Source of the DNA: a candidate division WOR-3 bacterium
GTDB taxonomy: Bacteria; Hydrothermota; Hydrothermia; UBA1063
NCBI GenBank assembly: GCA_039803545.1
Contig: JBDRYS010000001.1
Coordinates: 313,866 to 377,865, forward strand
DNA: 64,000 nucleotides
Reading direction: 5' to 3'
Shown in pieces: positions 9,076-17,808 of this stretch (position 1 is the stretch's first letter; each line of letters opens with the position of its first letter). A model generated the notes under the pieces. The model had not been told where the DNA came from. It searched no databases and saw nothing but the letters and a program-made list of their open reading frames with translations. The translations under genes and the position numbers were made by a program.

Positions 9076-10148
9076 TTTATCTTCACCATCCCCAAAGCTA
9101 TAAGTGAGCAAATTAGTGAAATTATCCAGAACCTTACGGTAATTTTAGCCTCGTGCATGCCCATTTCCTCAAAGTGGTGATGATAGGGTGCCCTCCTGAA
9201 AACCCTTTTCCCACCGGTGGTTCTGAAATAAATTACCTGTATCAAAACGGAAAGTGCCTCGATAACAAAGAGTCCACCTGCAATGATGATCAATATTTCC
9301 TGTTTTAAAAGGACGGAGCTAACGGCAATTATTCCTCCAATGGTCTGGGAGCCTGTATCCCCCATGAAAACCTGGGCTGGGTAAGAGTTGTACCATAGAA
9401 ATCCGATCAATGCGCCTATCATTGATGACTCAAGGATTGTTAGCTCTTCGATCCCCGGGATGTAGAAGAGGTGAAGGTAAGTAGATAGTATCTTATTACC
9501 CTGGAAATAGGCCAAGAGTAGAATTACGGTAAGGGGTGGGATTGCACTCCCAGCCGCTAAGCCATCAAGTCCATCCGTTAAATTAACAGCATTTGTAAAA
9601 CCGAGGAATACCAGTATAACCAAAAGAATATAAAGGTTTCCGAGATAGAGGTTTATGTTCTTAAAAAACAAAAATTGAGTCCTTTTTGCTATTTCAGCTG
9701 GATAAAACATATTTACCGCAATTACTATGAAAGCTGCAAGGAGAAATTGGAGGAACAACTTTTCCCATTTGGTAAGGCCGCCCTTTTTAGCTCCTTTAAG
9801 CTTCTTAATATCGTCGAAAAGTCCAATTATAAACATGAAGAAGGTCGCTATCAAAGCAACCATAGGGAAAGGGGTGTTGAATCTGGAAAACAGAATGGTT
9901 GAAATTATTGTGATGCTAACAAAGACAATACCACCTGCCGATGGGGTTCCTTCTTTTTTCTTATGAGTTGATGGAACATACTCGGAAATCCTTTCTTTGT
10001 ATTTCGTTAGCTTTAGATAGAGGGGCATCAGCAAAAGGGTTAAGATGAGGGAAAAAGTTAAAGCAAGCCCCGCCCTGAAGGTTATGTACCTAAGCAAATT
10101 GAAAAGCTTAATGCTGCCCTTTAGCGGATACAGCCACTCATAAATCAT
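9072..10148 (-). CDS. mraY: Phospho-N-acetylmuramoyl-pentapeptide transferase MraY
   Basis: Integral membrane enzyme that transfers phospho-MurNAc-pentapeptide to undecaprenyl phosphate, giving lipid I. About ten membrane segments are visible. Family motifs are GTPSAGG, the acidic pair in GLFDDIKK, TNAVNLTDGLDGLA, FMGDTGS and the histidine-rich APYHHHFE. The 358-residue length is standard. The start overlaps the murF stop as ATGA and is preceded by TGGAGG; the stop overlaps murD. Confidence 0.98.
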   Translation of the reverse strand: MIYEWLYPLKGSIKLFNLLRYITFRAGLALTFSLILTLLLMPLYLKLTKYKERISEYVPSTHKKKEGTPSAGGIVFVSITIISTILFSRFNTPFPMVALIATFFMFIIGLFDDIKKLKGAKKGGLTKWEKLFLQFLLAAFIVIAVNMFYPAEIAKRTQFLFFKNINLYLGNLYILLVILVFLGFTNAVNLTDGLDGLAAGSAIPPLTVILLLAYFQGNKILSTYLHLFYIPGIEELTILESSMIGALIGFLWYNSYPAQVFMGDTGSQTIGGIIAVSSVLLKQEILIIIAGGLFVIEALSVLIQVIYFRTTGGKRVFRRAPYHHHFEEMGMHEAKITVRFWIISLICSLIALGMVKIK

Positions 10149-11494
10149 AAAATTTCCTCCAATTTGTTTACTATTTCTTCGAGTGTTAATCCTCTTGAAG
10201 CCTTTAATATCAGCCAGTCCCCTGGCTTTAAGTAATCTCTGAGAAAGCTTACAACCTCTTCCTTGTTGTTAAAGTGGTAGACCTCAGTTATACCTTCTTT
10301 TTTAGCTTCTTCTGAGATGAACTTTGAAAGCTCTCCTACGGTAACAAGAATTTTATGCCCGAGTTCTTTGAAGATTCTGCCTATTTTTCGGTGCTCTTCT
10401 TCTGCCCTTTCTCCCAGTTCTAACATATCACCGAGGACAAAGATTAGCCTTTTGCCGTTTTCTTTAAAAGTTCTTAAAAGCTCGGTAAGAGAGTCGGGAT
10501 TCGAATTATAGGCATCGTTGATAATAGTTATATCTTTTAGAACTTTCTTTTCCATTCGCATCTTTTCGCCTTTAAAATCTTTTAGGACTTCTTGCATGTC
10601 TTCGAGGGGAATGCCAAGATGTTCTCCTATCGCTATCGCCCCCATTACATTTTCTAGCATCCCTCTTCCAGGGAGTGGGAAGTAAAACTCTTTGCCTTTG
10701 TAAGAAAAGGAACTGGAGAATTCTTCAAGTCCATATTTTTCTGGCTTCACATCTCCTGTATCAAGCCCAAAGGTAGTCTTACCGGCTGTGTATGGTATCA
10801 TGGATTTTAGAATATCAAAGAAATCGGTAGAGGCATTTAGAAAGGCATGGCCGCTGTAATCCATTTCCTTGAATAGAGTACCCTTTTCGAAAGCGATGTT
10901 TTCTTTGGTGCCGAAGAACTCGATATGGGCAGTTCCTATTTTCGTTATTATTGGGTAGTTCGGCCTTGCTATGGAGGTCAAGTACCTAATTTCACCTGGA
11001 TGATTTGTTCCGTACTCGAGAATCAGGTAGTCAGTATGGAAAGGTGCTTCCAGGATGGTTAGGGGCAAGCCAATATGGTTGTTAAAACTTTTCCTTGATT
11101 TAAAAACTTTGTAACGTGTTGAGAGAATAGTGTAAATTAGTTCCTTGGTGGTAGTCTTTCCCACGGACCCTGTAACGCCAATGACCTTTGCCTTCATCCT
11201 TTTTAATTTTTCTTTTGCAAGCCTTGCCATTGCAAGGACAGTGTCATCTACGAGAATTACAGGGAGATGAGGAGCTATTTGGGATGAAAAAGGTGCTATG
11301 GCTACGACTGAGCCTTTAGATATTGCTTCTTCTGCAAAATCTGCTCCGTCAAATTTTTCACCTTTGATGCAGAAAAAGGCTGAATCCGGTTTAATCAGAC
11401 GTGAATCGATGGAAAAGTCTTTCACCATTAAATCAAGATCTACGTTTTTTGCTTTCCCGCCGGTAATGAAAGCGATTTCCCTTACTGTAAACAT
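10145..11494 (-). CDS. murF: UDP-MurNAc-tripeptide--D-Ala-D-Ala ligase MurF
   Basis: Adds the D-Ala-D-Ala dipeptide to complete the pentapeptide precursor. It has the P-loop GVTGSVGKTTTKE, a central-domain region GTNHPGEIRYL typical of MurF, and INDAYNSNPDS in the C-terminal domain. Length is 449 residues. The ATG at 11494 has AAGGAG five bases upstream and overlaps murE by 13 nt. No ddl gene lies in the window, so D-Ala-D-Ala must be made elsewhere. Confidence 0.97.
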   Translation of the reverse strand: MFTVREIAFITGGKAKNVDLDLMVKDFSIDSRLIKPDSAFFCIKGEKFDGADFAEEAISKGSVVAIAPFSSQIAPHLPVILVDDTVLAMARLAKEKLKRMKAKVIGVTGSVGKTTTKELIYTILSTRYKVFKSRKSFNNHIGLPLTILEAPFHTDYLILEYGTNHPGEIRYLTSIARPNYPIITKIGTAHIEFFGTKENIAFEKGTLFKEMDYSGHAFLNASTDFFDILKSMIPYTAGKTTFGLDTGDVKPEKYGLEEFSSSFSYKGKEFYFPLPGRGMLENVMGAIAIGEHLGIPLEDMQEVLKDFKGEKMRMEKKVLKDITIINDAYNSNPDSLTELLRTFKENGKRLIFVLGDMLELGERAEEEHRKIGRIFKELGHKILVTVGELSKFISEEAKKEGITEVYHFNNKEEVVSFLRDYLKPGDWLILKASRGLTLEEIVNKLEEIL

Positions 11495-12915
11495 CCCTTC
11501 TCCTTTAAAGCTTCTAACGCAACATCGTAGTCTGAAAAGGGATAACGAACCCCTTTTATCTCCTGATAATTTTCGTGCCCTTTCCCTATGATGAGAACAA
11601 TGTCATCTTTCTCTGCCAGTTTAATTGCTGTGAAAATCGCTTCTCTTCGATCAGGTATGACCTTTGCTCTATCACCTTTCATACCGCTTAAAATATCTTG
11701 TATTATCCTTTCGGGTGGTTCTGACCTTGGGTTATCTGATGTGATAATTTGTATGTCTGATAATTCTTCGGATATTTGTCCAAATAAAGGTCTTTTCCCG
11801 GGATCTCTATCGCCACCCGCGCCAAACACGGTTATAATTCTCCCTTTTCTGTACTGTTTCACATTTTCCAAGAGGTTTCTCATTGCCTCTGGTGTATGGG
11901 CGTAGTCGATGAATACATTGATTCCACAGTTATTATCTACTTTTTGGAATCTGCCCGGCACAGGTTTTATGTTAATTGCCAACTCCTTAAGATTTTGGGC
12001 TTTATTAAGCGTGTGTAGAACAAGAGCGGCGCACAAAAAATTGTACACATTGAACTTTCCTGGTAAGGGGATGTAAAGATTTCTCTCGTTTATAACTCCA
12101 TAAAGGTTCACAATGGAGCCATCCAGTCCTGTTTTGACAATTTCTGCCTTAAGAGAAGCATTTTCTTTTATACCGAAAGTAAGTGGTTCCTTTGTTGCTT
12201 CTAAGAAATATTTTGAGTAAGGGTCATCAAGGTTGATCACAGCGAATTCTGGCTTGTAGATCTGGAATAGTTTTAGTTTTGCCTTTAGATAATTCTCCAT
12301 TGTGCCGTGATATTCCATGTGTTCTCTGGAAAAATTCGTAAAACAGCCTACGTAGAAATGGGTCCCTTCTATTCTGTATTCTTCGATGCCTGCTGAAGAG
12401 ACTTCCATAATGAAATATTTTGCACCTTCTTGAAGTGCTTTATACATGAATTCCTGAATATCAGATGATTCCGGGGTTGTTCTTCCCGCCTCCACACAAT
12501 TGTTCCCGATGCAGTAGTAAATTGTGCCGAGTAATCCTGTCTTTTCACCTTGCGCTTCGAGCATTTCCCTTATCATAAAAGTGGTTGTAGTCTTTCCATT
12601 GGTTCCTGTCACCCCTATGGTTTTTAGCTTTTGTGATGGGTTATCAAAAAATCGGGCCGCTATAATTCCTAAATATTTTCTCGTGTTTTCAACATAAATG
12701 TATGGCACGGGGTAATCCTTTTCCTCCTGAACCATTAGGGCGACAGCCCCATTTTTTACTGCTTCTTCAACAAATAAATGCCCGTCTGTGTTTCTACCTT
12801 TTAAGGCAATGAAAAGGTCTCCAGGTTTTACTTTCTTAGAGTTGTATGTAATTCCTTTCACATCAACATCTTTTCCAACCATTTTAAAACCGTGTGCAAG
12901 TTGCGAAAGTAGCAT
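11482..12915 (-). CDS. murE: UDP-MurNAc-dipeptide--meso-diaminopimelate ligase MurE
   Basis: Adds the third residue of the stem peptide. The motif DNPR (about residues 394-397) is the known signature for meso-diaminopimelate rather than lysine, so the wall is predicted to be DAP type. The P-loop GTNGKTTTT is at about 104-112, and the early NSKKVKPGDLFIALKG is typical of MurE. The ATG at 12915 follows a GGGGGAAG stretch. It overlaps the end of ftsI by 32 nt. Confidence 0.97.
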   Translation of the reverse strand: MLLSQLAHGFKMVGKDVDVKGITYNSKKVKPGDLFIALKGRNTDGHLFVEEAVKNGAVALMVQEEKDYPVPYIYVENTRKYLGIIAARFFDNPSQKLKTIGVTGTNGKTTTTFMIREMLEAQGEKTGLLGTIYYCIGNNCVEAGRTTPESSDIQEFMYKALQEGAKYFIMEVSSAGIEEYRIEGTHFYVGCFTNFSREHMEYHGTMENYLKAKLKLFQIYKPEFAVINLDDPYSKYFLEATKEPLTFGIKENASLKAEIVKTGLDGSIVNLYGVINERNLYIPLPGKFNVYNFLCAALVLHTLNKAQNLKELAINIKPVPGRFQKVDNNCGINVFIDYAHTPEAMRNLLENVKQYRKGRIITVFGAGGDRDPGKRPLFGQISEELSDIQIITSDNPRSEPPERIIQDILSGMKGDRAKVIPDRREAIFTAIKLAEKDDIVLIIGKGHENYQEIKGVRYPFSDYDVALEALKEKGCLQ

Positions 12916-14521
12916 CGCTTCCCCCTGCTATAAATTCTGCTATCTTTCTAAAGAGTGGAGCTGCAACTTCACCACCGTACCTCAGGTATAAAGGCCCCTT
13001 TGGCTCAAAAATTACTACGTAGATTAAATATTTTGGATTATCTTTCGGGAAAAATCCAATGAAGGAGCTGGTCATGGCATCAGATGTGTAATTACCGGTT
13101 TCGGGGTCCAGATTTTTTGCCGTTCCAGTCTTCCCACACACATCAAGCCCTGGAACTTCTGCTTTTTTGCCAGTTCCGTAAACTACGACATCCCGCATCA
13201 TTTCTTTGAGGGTATCGGCAAGCTCTTTATTAATGGCATGGCGCACCACTATTGGTTTTCCTTGCTTTATGATTCTTGGTAACAACAAGAGCCCGCCGTT
13301 GGCAACAGCCCCGTAGGCCATTGCCATCTGTATTCCGTTTACCATCACACCATATCCATAAGCGAAATTTGCGGTTCGAAGGTTGCTCCATTTAGAGGGT
13401 TTTAATATAGGCGGTGCTGATTCTCCTGGGAGGTTAATTCCTGTGGGACAACCGATTCCGAATTTTTGAGCAGTCCTATAAAGTTTTTGTGGCCCAAGCA
13501 TTATCCCTATTTTAGCTGCCGCAATATTGGAAGAATAGGCAAAGGCTTCTCTTACACTTAATTGTGGGTGGGGATGTTCATCGGTAATGAGATGGTTGTA
13601 ATATGAATACTTGCCGTTTTCCGTGTTTATCGTGTCTGAAAGTTTTACTATCTTATTTTCTAAAGCTGATGCATAGGTTATTAGTTTAAAGGTAGATCCT
13701 GGCTCGTAGGGGTCCTCTATTGCTATGTTTTTTGATGGTATCTTGTCATTAGGATTTGCACTTGGATAAACTGCCAATGCAAGTATTTCACCTGTTTGTG
13801 GATTAGTTACGACTACGAATCCTTTTGATGCGCCCGTTTCTTGAATACGCTGTTTCAAGGCATAGTAGCAAAACTCTTGAAGAGTTAAGTTAATTGTTGT
13901 AACGATACTTTTGCCACTTTCAGGGTCCTTGTCCTGATTTTTATTAAGTTTAATGAGGTTACCTTTCGCATCCCGGATGTAAAGTATTTTACCAGGTTTT
14001 CCTCTTATGTAAGAATCCAAAACCAATTCGAGGCCACCCAGTGGATTTTCGTCTTCTCCGATGCATCCTGTAAGCGGCGCCAGTGCCTCCCCGTAGGGAT
14101 AGTATCGGTCTTTGACAATTCTCTGCAGAACTTCGGAACTATTTTGAAACTCCTGAAGAGTGGTTGAACAAAATTTAAAGTCAGCAATTTTTGTATGCAT
14201 TTTCCTGTTTTGCAATTTGGATGCGTATATTTGAGCACCATTACCCTGGTATTTATAGAGGATCTTTACCGCGTAAGGGGTGAGTTTTGGCTTTACTTTG
14301 TAAATTTTCAATGTCGGTACATTAACGACGAGTGGGTTCCCATTTCGGTCGTATATTATACCTCTTTCTCCTTGTATTGGCAGAGAAATTAAAGTCTGCT
14401 CTTCACCCAGTTCTCTGTATTTTGAACCCAAGGGCGTGGTTTGAAGGAGGAATATGTAGAGTATGAAAAATGCATAAACTGAAATCAGTAAGACGTTAAG
14501 AAAAATAGTCTTAGCTCTCAT
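12884..14521 (-). CDS. ftsI: Class b penicillin-binding protein, septal transpeptidase FtsI
   Basis: Cross-links septal peptidoglycan with FtsW. One N-terminal membrane anchor (about residues 7-26) is followed by the dimerisation region with GERGIIYDRNG and the transpeptidase domain. The three active-site motifs are present: STFK at 276-279, SSN at 330-332 and KTG at 464-466. Length is 545 residues; no PASTA repeats are seen. The start overlaps the ftsL stop as ATGA. Position after ftsL supports FtsI over other class b PBPs. Confidence 0.96.
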   Translation of the reverse strand: MRAKTIFLNVLLISVYAFFILYIFLLQTTPLGSKYRELGEEQTLISLPIQGERGIIYDRNGNPLVVNVPTLKIYKVKPKLTPYAVKILYKYQGNGAQIYASKLQNRKMHTKIADFKFCSTTLQEFQNSSEVLQRIVKDRYYPYGEALAPLTGCIGEDENPLGGLELVLDSYIRGKPGKILYIRDAKGNLIKLNKNQDKDPESGKSIVTTINLTLQEFCYYALKQRIQETGASKGFVVVTNPQTGEILALAVYPSANPNDKIPSKNIAIEDPYEPGSTFKLITYASALENKIVKLSDTINTENGKYSYYNHLITDEHPHPQLSVREAFAYSSNIAAAKIGIMLGPQKLYRTAQKFGIGCPTGINLPGESAPPILKPSKWSNLRTANFAYGYGVMVNGIQMAMAYGAVANGGLLLLPRIIKQGKPIVVRHAINKELADTLKEMMRDVVVYGTGKKAEVPGLDVCGKTGTAKNLDPETGNYTSDAMTSSFIGFFPKDNPKYLIYVVIFEPKGPLYLRYGGEVAAPLFRKIAEFIAGGSDATFATCTRF

Positions 14522-14721
14522 TTAAGGACCATGCCCAGCTTATCGAAGGAACGGAGTGTTTGTATTTTAGCTTCTTCAATAAGAAGTTCTCTCGAGATTT
14601 TTTCTATATAACTGTACATTTCGGCATTTTTTCTACCCTTTACTACATTTCTACTTGCCAAGCAAAGGGGAGGGGAAAAGAGAAAGATTAAACTTATACC
14701 AATCAACAAGGCTCTTTTCAT
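14518..14721 (-). CDS. ftsL: Short FtsL-like division protein
   Basis: A 67-residue protein with one N-terminal hydrophobic segment (residues 4-22) and a short helical stretch that ends in DKLGMVLK. The LGMV ending is typical of FtsL, a bitopic partner of FtsB that helps activate FtsWI. The ribosome site AAAGGAGG six bases before the ATG is one of the best in the cluster, so the gene is real although it overlaps rsmH by 71 nt. It is shorter than usual (about 100 residues). The assignment rests on position, topology and the tail, not on strong sequence identity. Confidence 0.75.
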   Translation of the reverse strand: MKRALLIGISLIFLFSPPLCLASRNVVKGRKNAEMYSYIEKISRELLIEEAKIQTLRSFDKLGMVLK

Positions 14722-15583
14722 CTACTTCCTCCTTTTGAAAGACCCTTAGTTTAGAACTTCTACACCTGGGATTTTCTAAAGACTCATTTAGGTCGGGGGG
14801 GAGTGGTTTTTTAGTTATCGCTTTCATTCCCCTAATGTTTTTTACGTTTTTGCAAAGCCGGTCTTCAATAGAGTGATATGAAAGGGTAATTAATATGCCG
14901 CCCTTTGAAAGGGCCAAAATTGCCTCTTTAATTCCCGTGGCCATATTTAGAAATTCATTGTTTGTGAAAATTCGGAAGGCCTGGAATATTTTGGGTAGTT
15001 CATCGTTAAGAAATCGATAAGGAATAGAACTTTTAACGATCTCGACCAAGTCAGAGGTGTATTTTATTCTATTTTTGTTTGAATAAATATTTCGGGCGAG
15101 AGTTCTTGCAAATCTTACTTCACCAAATTCTTTCAGAATTAATTCAATTTCATGCTCTGTTAATTTTTGAATTTTCTCGTAAAGAGGTTCACCTGCAGCG
15201 GGGTTGAAGCGCATATCGAGAACCTCTTCTTTTCTATAGGAAAAGCCTCTTTCTGAGCCTTCTAAGTGATATGAAGACAATCCAAAGTCAAAGAGAATGG
15301 CATCGACCCTTTTGATGTCTGTATCGGTAAGCACGCTTCTTATGTTAGTATAACTTTCGTTTAAGCAAGTAATATTGGAAAAATCTTTTGTATTTTCCAA
15401 AAGTTGCTGGAAGTAAGTGGGATCTACTTCCATGGCGATTACTCTACCACTTTCCCCCACTAATGTGGCTAAAGCTATAGAGTGCCCGCCTTCCCCTGCT
15501 GTGCAGTCCACCACAAATTTACACTTAAACTCTTGTAAGAATTGTAGAATTTTTTCAACCTGGCAAGGTTTATGAAATTTCAT
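14651..15583 (-). CDS. rsmH: 16S rRNA (cytosine1402-N4)-methyltransferase RsmH (MraW)
   Basis: SAM-dependent methylation of C1402 in the 30S decoding centre. The SAM-binding motif DCTAGEGGHS is near residue 26; FDFGLSSYHLEGSERGFSYR and ITLSYHSIEDR are family signatures. Length 310. The start overlaps the mraZ stop as ATGA, the standard mraZ-rsmH pairing at the head of dcw operons. Confidence 0.97.
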   Translation of the reverse strand: MKFHKPCQVEKILQFLQEFKCKFVVDCTAGEGGHSIALATLVGESGRVIAMEVDPTYFQQLLENTKDFSNITCLNESYTNIRSVLTDTDIKRVDAILFDFGLSSYHLEGSERGFSYRKEEVLDMRFNPAAGEPLYEKIQKLTEHEIELILKEFGEVRFARTLARNIYSNKNRIKYTSDLVEIVKSSIPYRFLNDELPKIFQAFRIFTNNEFLNMATGIKEAILALSKGGILITLSYHSIEDRLCKNVKNIRGMKAITKKPLPPDLNESLENPRCRSSKLRVFQKEEVDEKSLVDWYKFNLSLFPSPLLGK

Positions 15584-16002
15584 AGCGGGATTTCTTTAAA
15601 GTTGAGTTCTTCTACTTTATGGAGTTCGGCATATAGGTCAGGGTTCCATATCTCAAACCATCTCGGCATTTTGATAAAAATGCACACTTTAGATATGTTG
15701 GCGTAAGCCATGAGATTACCGGGTATTAATATTCTTCCCTGAGCATCAATTTCTGTTTCTTCCGATTCTCCTAAAAGGTACCTGACAGCTTTTCTCTTTT
15801 CTTCATCCCAAAGTGGGAATTCTCTAATTCTCTCTTCAAATTTTCTCCATTCCTCTTCGGTGAAGACATAAATGCATTTTTCTATCCCCTTTGTTAGGAT
15901 CAATTTTTCACCATACTTCATTTCCTTTCTCAAATTTACGGGGATAGCAATGCGGCCTTTCTCGTCTATATGGTGTAGTCTGTTAATTCTCTTTTTTTCC
16001 AC
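15580..16002 (-). CDS. mraZ: Transcriptional regulator MraZ
   Basis: DNA-binding protein made of two SpoVT/AbrB-like halves, each with its conserved turn: IDEKGRIAIP (about 13-22) and IDAQGRILIP (about 85-94). In E. coli MraZ forms a ring and represses its own operon through direct repeats spaced 10 bp. The same arrangement is found here upstream, with the third repeat overlapping the GTG start at 16002. GTG is supported by AAGGTGGGG four bases upstream and by the usual distance to the first motif. First gene of the operon. Confidence 0.96.
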   Translation of the reverse strand: MEKKRINRLHHIDEKGRIAIPVNLRKEMKYGEKLILTKGIEKCIYVFTEEEWRKFEERIREFPLWDEEKRKAVRYLLGESEETEIDAQGRILIPGNLMAYANISKVCIFIKMPRWFEIWNPDLYAELHKVEELNFKEIPL

Positions 16003-16022
16003 TTTTCCCCACCTTTTACCAC
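15999..16022 (-). promoter_or_regulatory. MraZ operator: three GTGG repeats at 10 bp spacing
   Basis: Read on the minus strand, GTGG begins at 16022, 16012 and 16002, exactly one helical turn apart, each followed by an A-rich tail. MraZ is known to bind such tandem repeats. The three repeats span the expected transcription start, the ribosome site and the GTG start of mraZ, so binding should block expression of the entire dcw operon. Confidence 0.8.
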
Positions 16023-16025
16023 TAA

Positions 16026-16054
16026 AGTTTAATTCTCCAAGGGTGGTTTGTCAA
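16026..16054 (-). promoter_or_regulatory. Promoter of the dcw operon
   Basis: On the minus strand a perfect -35 box TTGACA (16054-16049) is followed after 17 bp by TAAACT (16031-16026). Transcription would begin near 16019, inside the first MraZ repeat, leaving a leader of about 17 nt. No other promoter this good was seen within the operon. Confidence 0.8.
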
Positions 16055-16110
16055 GAGGGCGGCACTTTTCTTTTTAAAGTTTGCATTTTCTTTTTTTCTA
16101 ATCTTTGGTT

Positions 16111-16116
16111 TATAAT
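16111..16116 (+). promoter_or_regulatory. -10 box of a leaderless promoter for the acyl-CoA synthetase gene
   Basis: TATAAT lies exactly six bases before the ATG at 16123, so the transcript should begin at or within a base of the start codon. There is no ribosome site. The -35 region is poor. Confidence 0.65.
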
Positions 16117-16122
16117 GTTCAC

Positions 16123-17808
16123 ATGGACGCCTGGAGAAATTTAACTAAATATACAATTCCCGAACTCGTAAAAAAGATCGTTGAACTTCATGCAGCCCGA
16201 CCTGCAATGGGGTTTTACTTTGAAGAGCCTTTTACCTATGGCGAGTTAATGAGGAGGATAATCTCACTATCTCATCAGCTTAAGGAGTACGGTGTTAGAA
16301 AAGGAACCAAAGTTGCAATTCTGGGCGAAAATTCACCCAACTGGGTTATTGCATATCTTTCAACGGTTTTTCTGGGTGGCATTGCGGTTCCAATCCTAAC
16401 GGATTTTCATCCGGGTGATATTTCCAATATTTTAAAACATTCTGAGTCTACGGGGCTATTCGTGAGCAAGATTAACCTTCAAAGGCTAAAAGGTTATGAC
16501 CTTGGCAATGTTCGATTTTTGATTACCTTAGATGATTTTGCTCCAGAAACCCTTGAGGTTGAAGTGAGCCGCATTTCATCTATTTATGAGAAGGCTAAAA
16601 ATTTTGCATTACAATTAGCAGAAAAGATAGGATTAATAAGCGATGAGATTGAGCCTGACGATGTTGCTGCGATAATTTACACTTCGGGGACAACGGGAAA
16701 TTCCAAGGGTGTAATGCTTACTCATAAAAATATTGTTTCCAATGTTACGCAGGTTGCCAGAATATTCGATTTGAACCAGAACGACAGAGTCTTATCCATT
16801 TTGCCACTTGCTCATTCTTATGAGTTTACCTTGGGCCTATTGTATTCTTTATCGGTAGGTGCTTGTATCTATTACATCGGGAAAAAGCCTACCCCTGCTT
16901 TAGTACATGAGGCATGTGAGAGAGTAAAACCGACTATAATACCTGCTGTTCCCCTTTTGGTCGAGAAGGTTTATAAATCTAAGGTTAAAAAGCTTCTGGA
17001 AGAAAAGAAGGCGATCAAAACTGTTACAAAAATTCCTTTTGTCAAAAATCTTATCTATTCGAAGATAAGGAAATCTCTCCTTGAATTTTTTGGTGGTGAG
17101 TTGAGATGCATAACCTTAGGGGGAGCTCCTCTTTCCCTTGAAGTGGAGAAATTTTTAAGGACGATTAATTTCCCTTATGCGATGGGATATGGACTTACGG
17201 AAGCCTCTCCGCTCGTTAGTGGTTCTTTACCAACAGAAACGAGGCTTGGCTCAGCGGGTAAGGTAGCACCGGATATTGAAGTTAGAATAGTTGATCCTGA
17301 TCCCCATACTGGAGTTGGGGAAATATGGCTCAGGGGCCCCAACATTATGAAGGGATATTACAAAAACGAGAATCTTACAAGGGAAGTACTTACAGAGGAT
17401 GGATGGCTTAAGACGGGTGATCTTGGCTATGTGGATAAAGATAACTACATTTATATAAGGGGTCGCTCTAAGAACATGATACTTACCTCGGCTGGAGAGA
17501 ACATTTACCCTGAAAACATTGAAGAAAAGCTCAATATGCACCCCTTGATTCAAGAGTCAGTGGTCTATGAAAGGGAAGGGAGAATCGTTGCTAAGGTTTA
17601 TCTAAACTATGAGGAACTGGCTGAAGAACTGGAAGGAAAATCGGATTCCGAGAGGGAAAAAATTATAAGAGAGATTCTCAAAAAGGTTAGAGATGAAGTC
17701 AATGAGCAGTTGCCCTCTTACTCGAGGTTGTCTGAACTGTACGAATATCCTGAACCCTTTGAAAAAACGCCTACCAATAAGATAAAAAGGTATCTTTACG
17801 TAGATTGA
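16123..17808 (+). CDS. Long-chain acyl-CoA synthetase (AMP-forming)
   Basis: Activates a fatty acid through an acyl-adenylate to its CoA thioester. It has the ANL-family P-loop YTSGTTGNSKGVMLTHKN, the adenine motif GYGLTEASP, and GDLGYVDKDNYIYIRGRSK at the hinge to the C-terminal domain. Length 561 from the ATG at 16123; an upstream TTG at 16105 overlaps the -10 box and is unlikely. Its exact chain length cannot be read. It stands alone, diverging from the dcw operon and converging on the THEP1 gene with a 13-nt overlap of the ends. Confidence 0.92.
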   Translation: MDAWRNLTKYTIPELVKKIVELHAARPAMGFYFEEPFTYGELMRRIISLSHQLKEYGVRKGTKVAILGENSPNWVIAYLSTVFLGGIAVPILTDFHPGDISNILKHSESTGLFVSKINLQRLKGYDLGNVRFLITLDDFAPETLEVEVSRISSIYEKAKNFALQLAEKIGLISDEIEPDDVAAIIYTSGTTGNSKGVMLTHKNIVSNVTQVARIFDLNQNDRVLSILPLAHSYEFTLGLLYSLSVGACIYYIGKKPTPALVHEACERVKPTIIPAVPLLVEKVYKSKVKKLLEEKKAIKTVTKIPFVKNLIYSKIRKSLLEFFGGELRCITLGGAPLSLEVEKFLRTINFPYAMGYGLTEASPLVSGSLPTETRLGSAGKVAPDIEVRIVDPDPHTGVGEIWLRGPNIMKGYYKNENLTREVLTEDGWLKTGDLGYVDKDNYIYIRGRSKNMILTSAGENIYPENIEEKLNMHPLIQESVVYEREGRIVAKVYLNYEELAEELEGKSDSEREKIIREILKKVRDEVNEQLPSYSRLSELYEYPEPFEKTPTNKIKRYLYVD

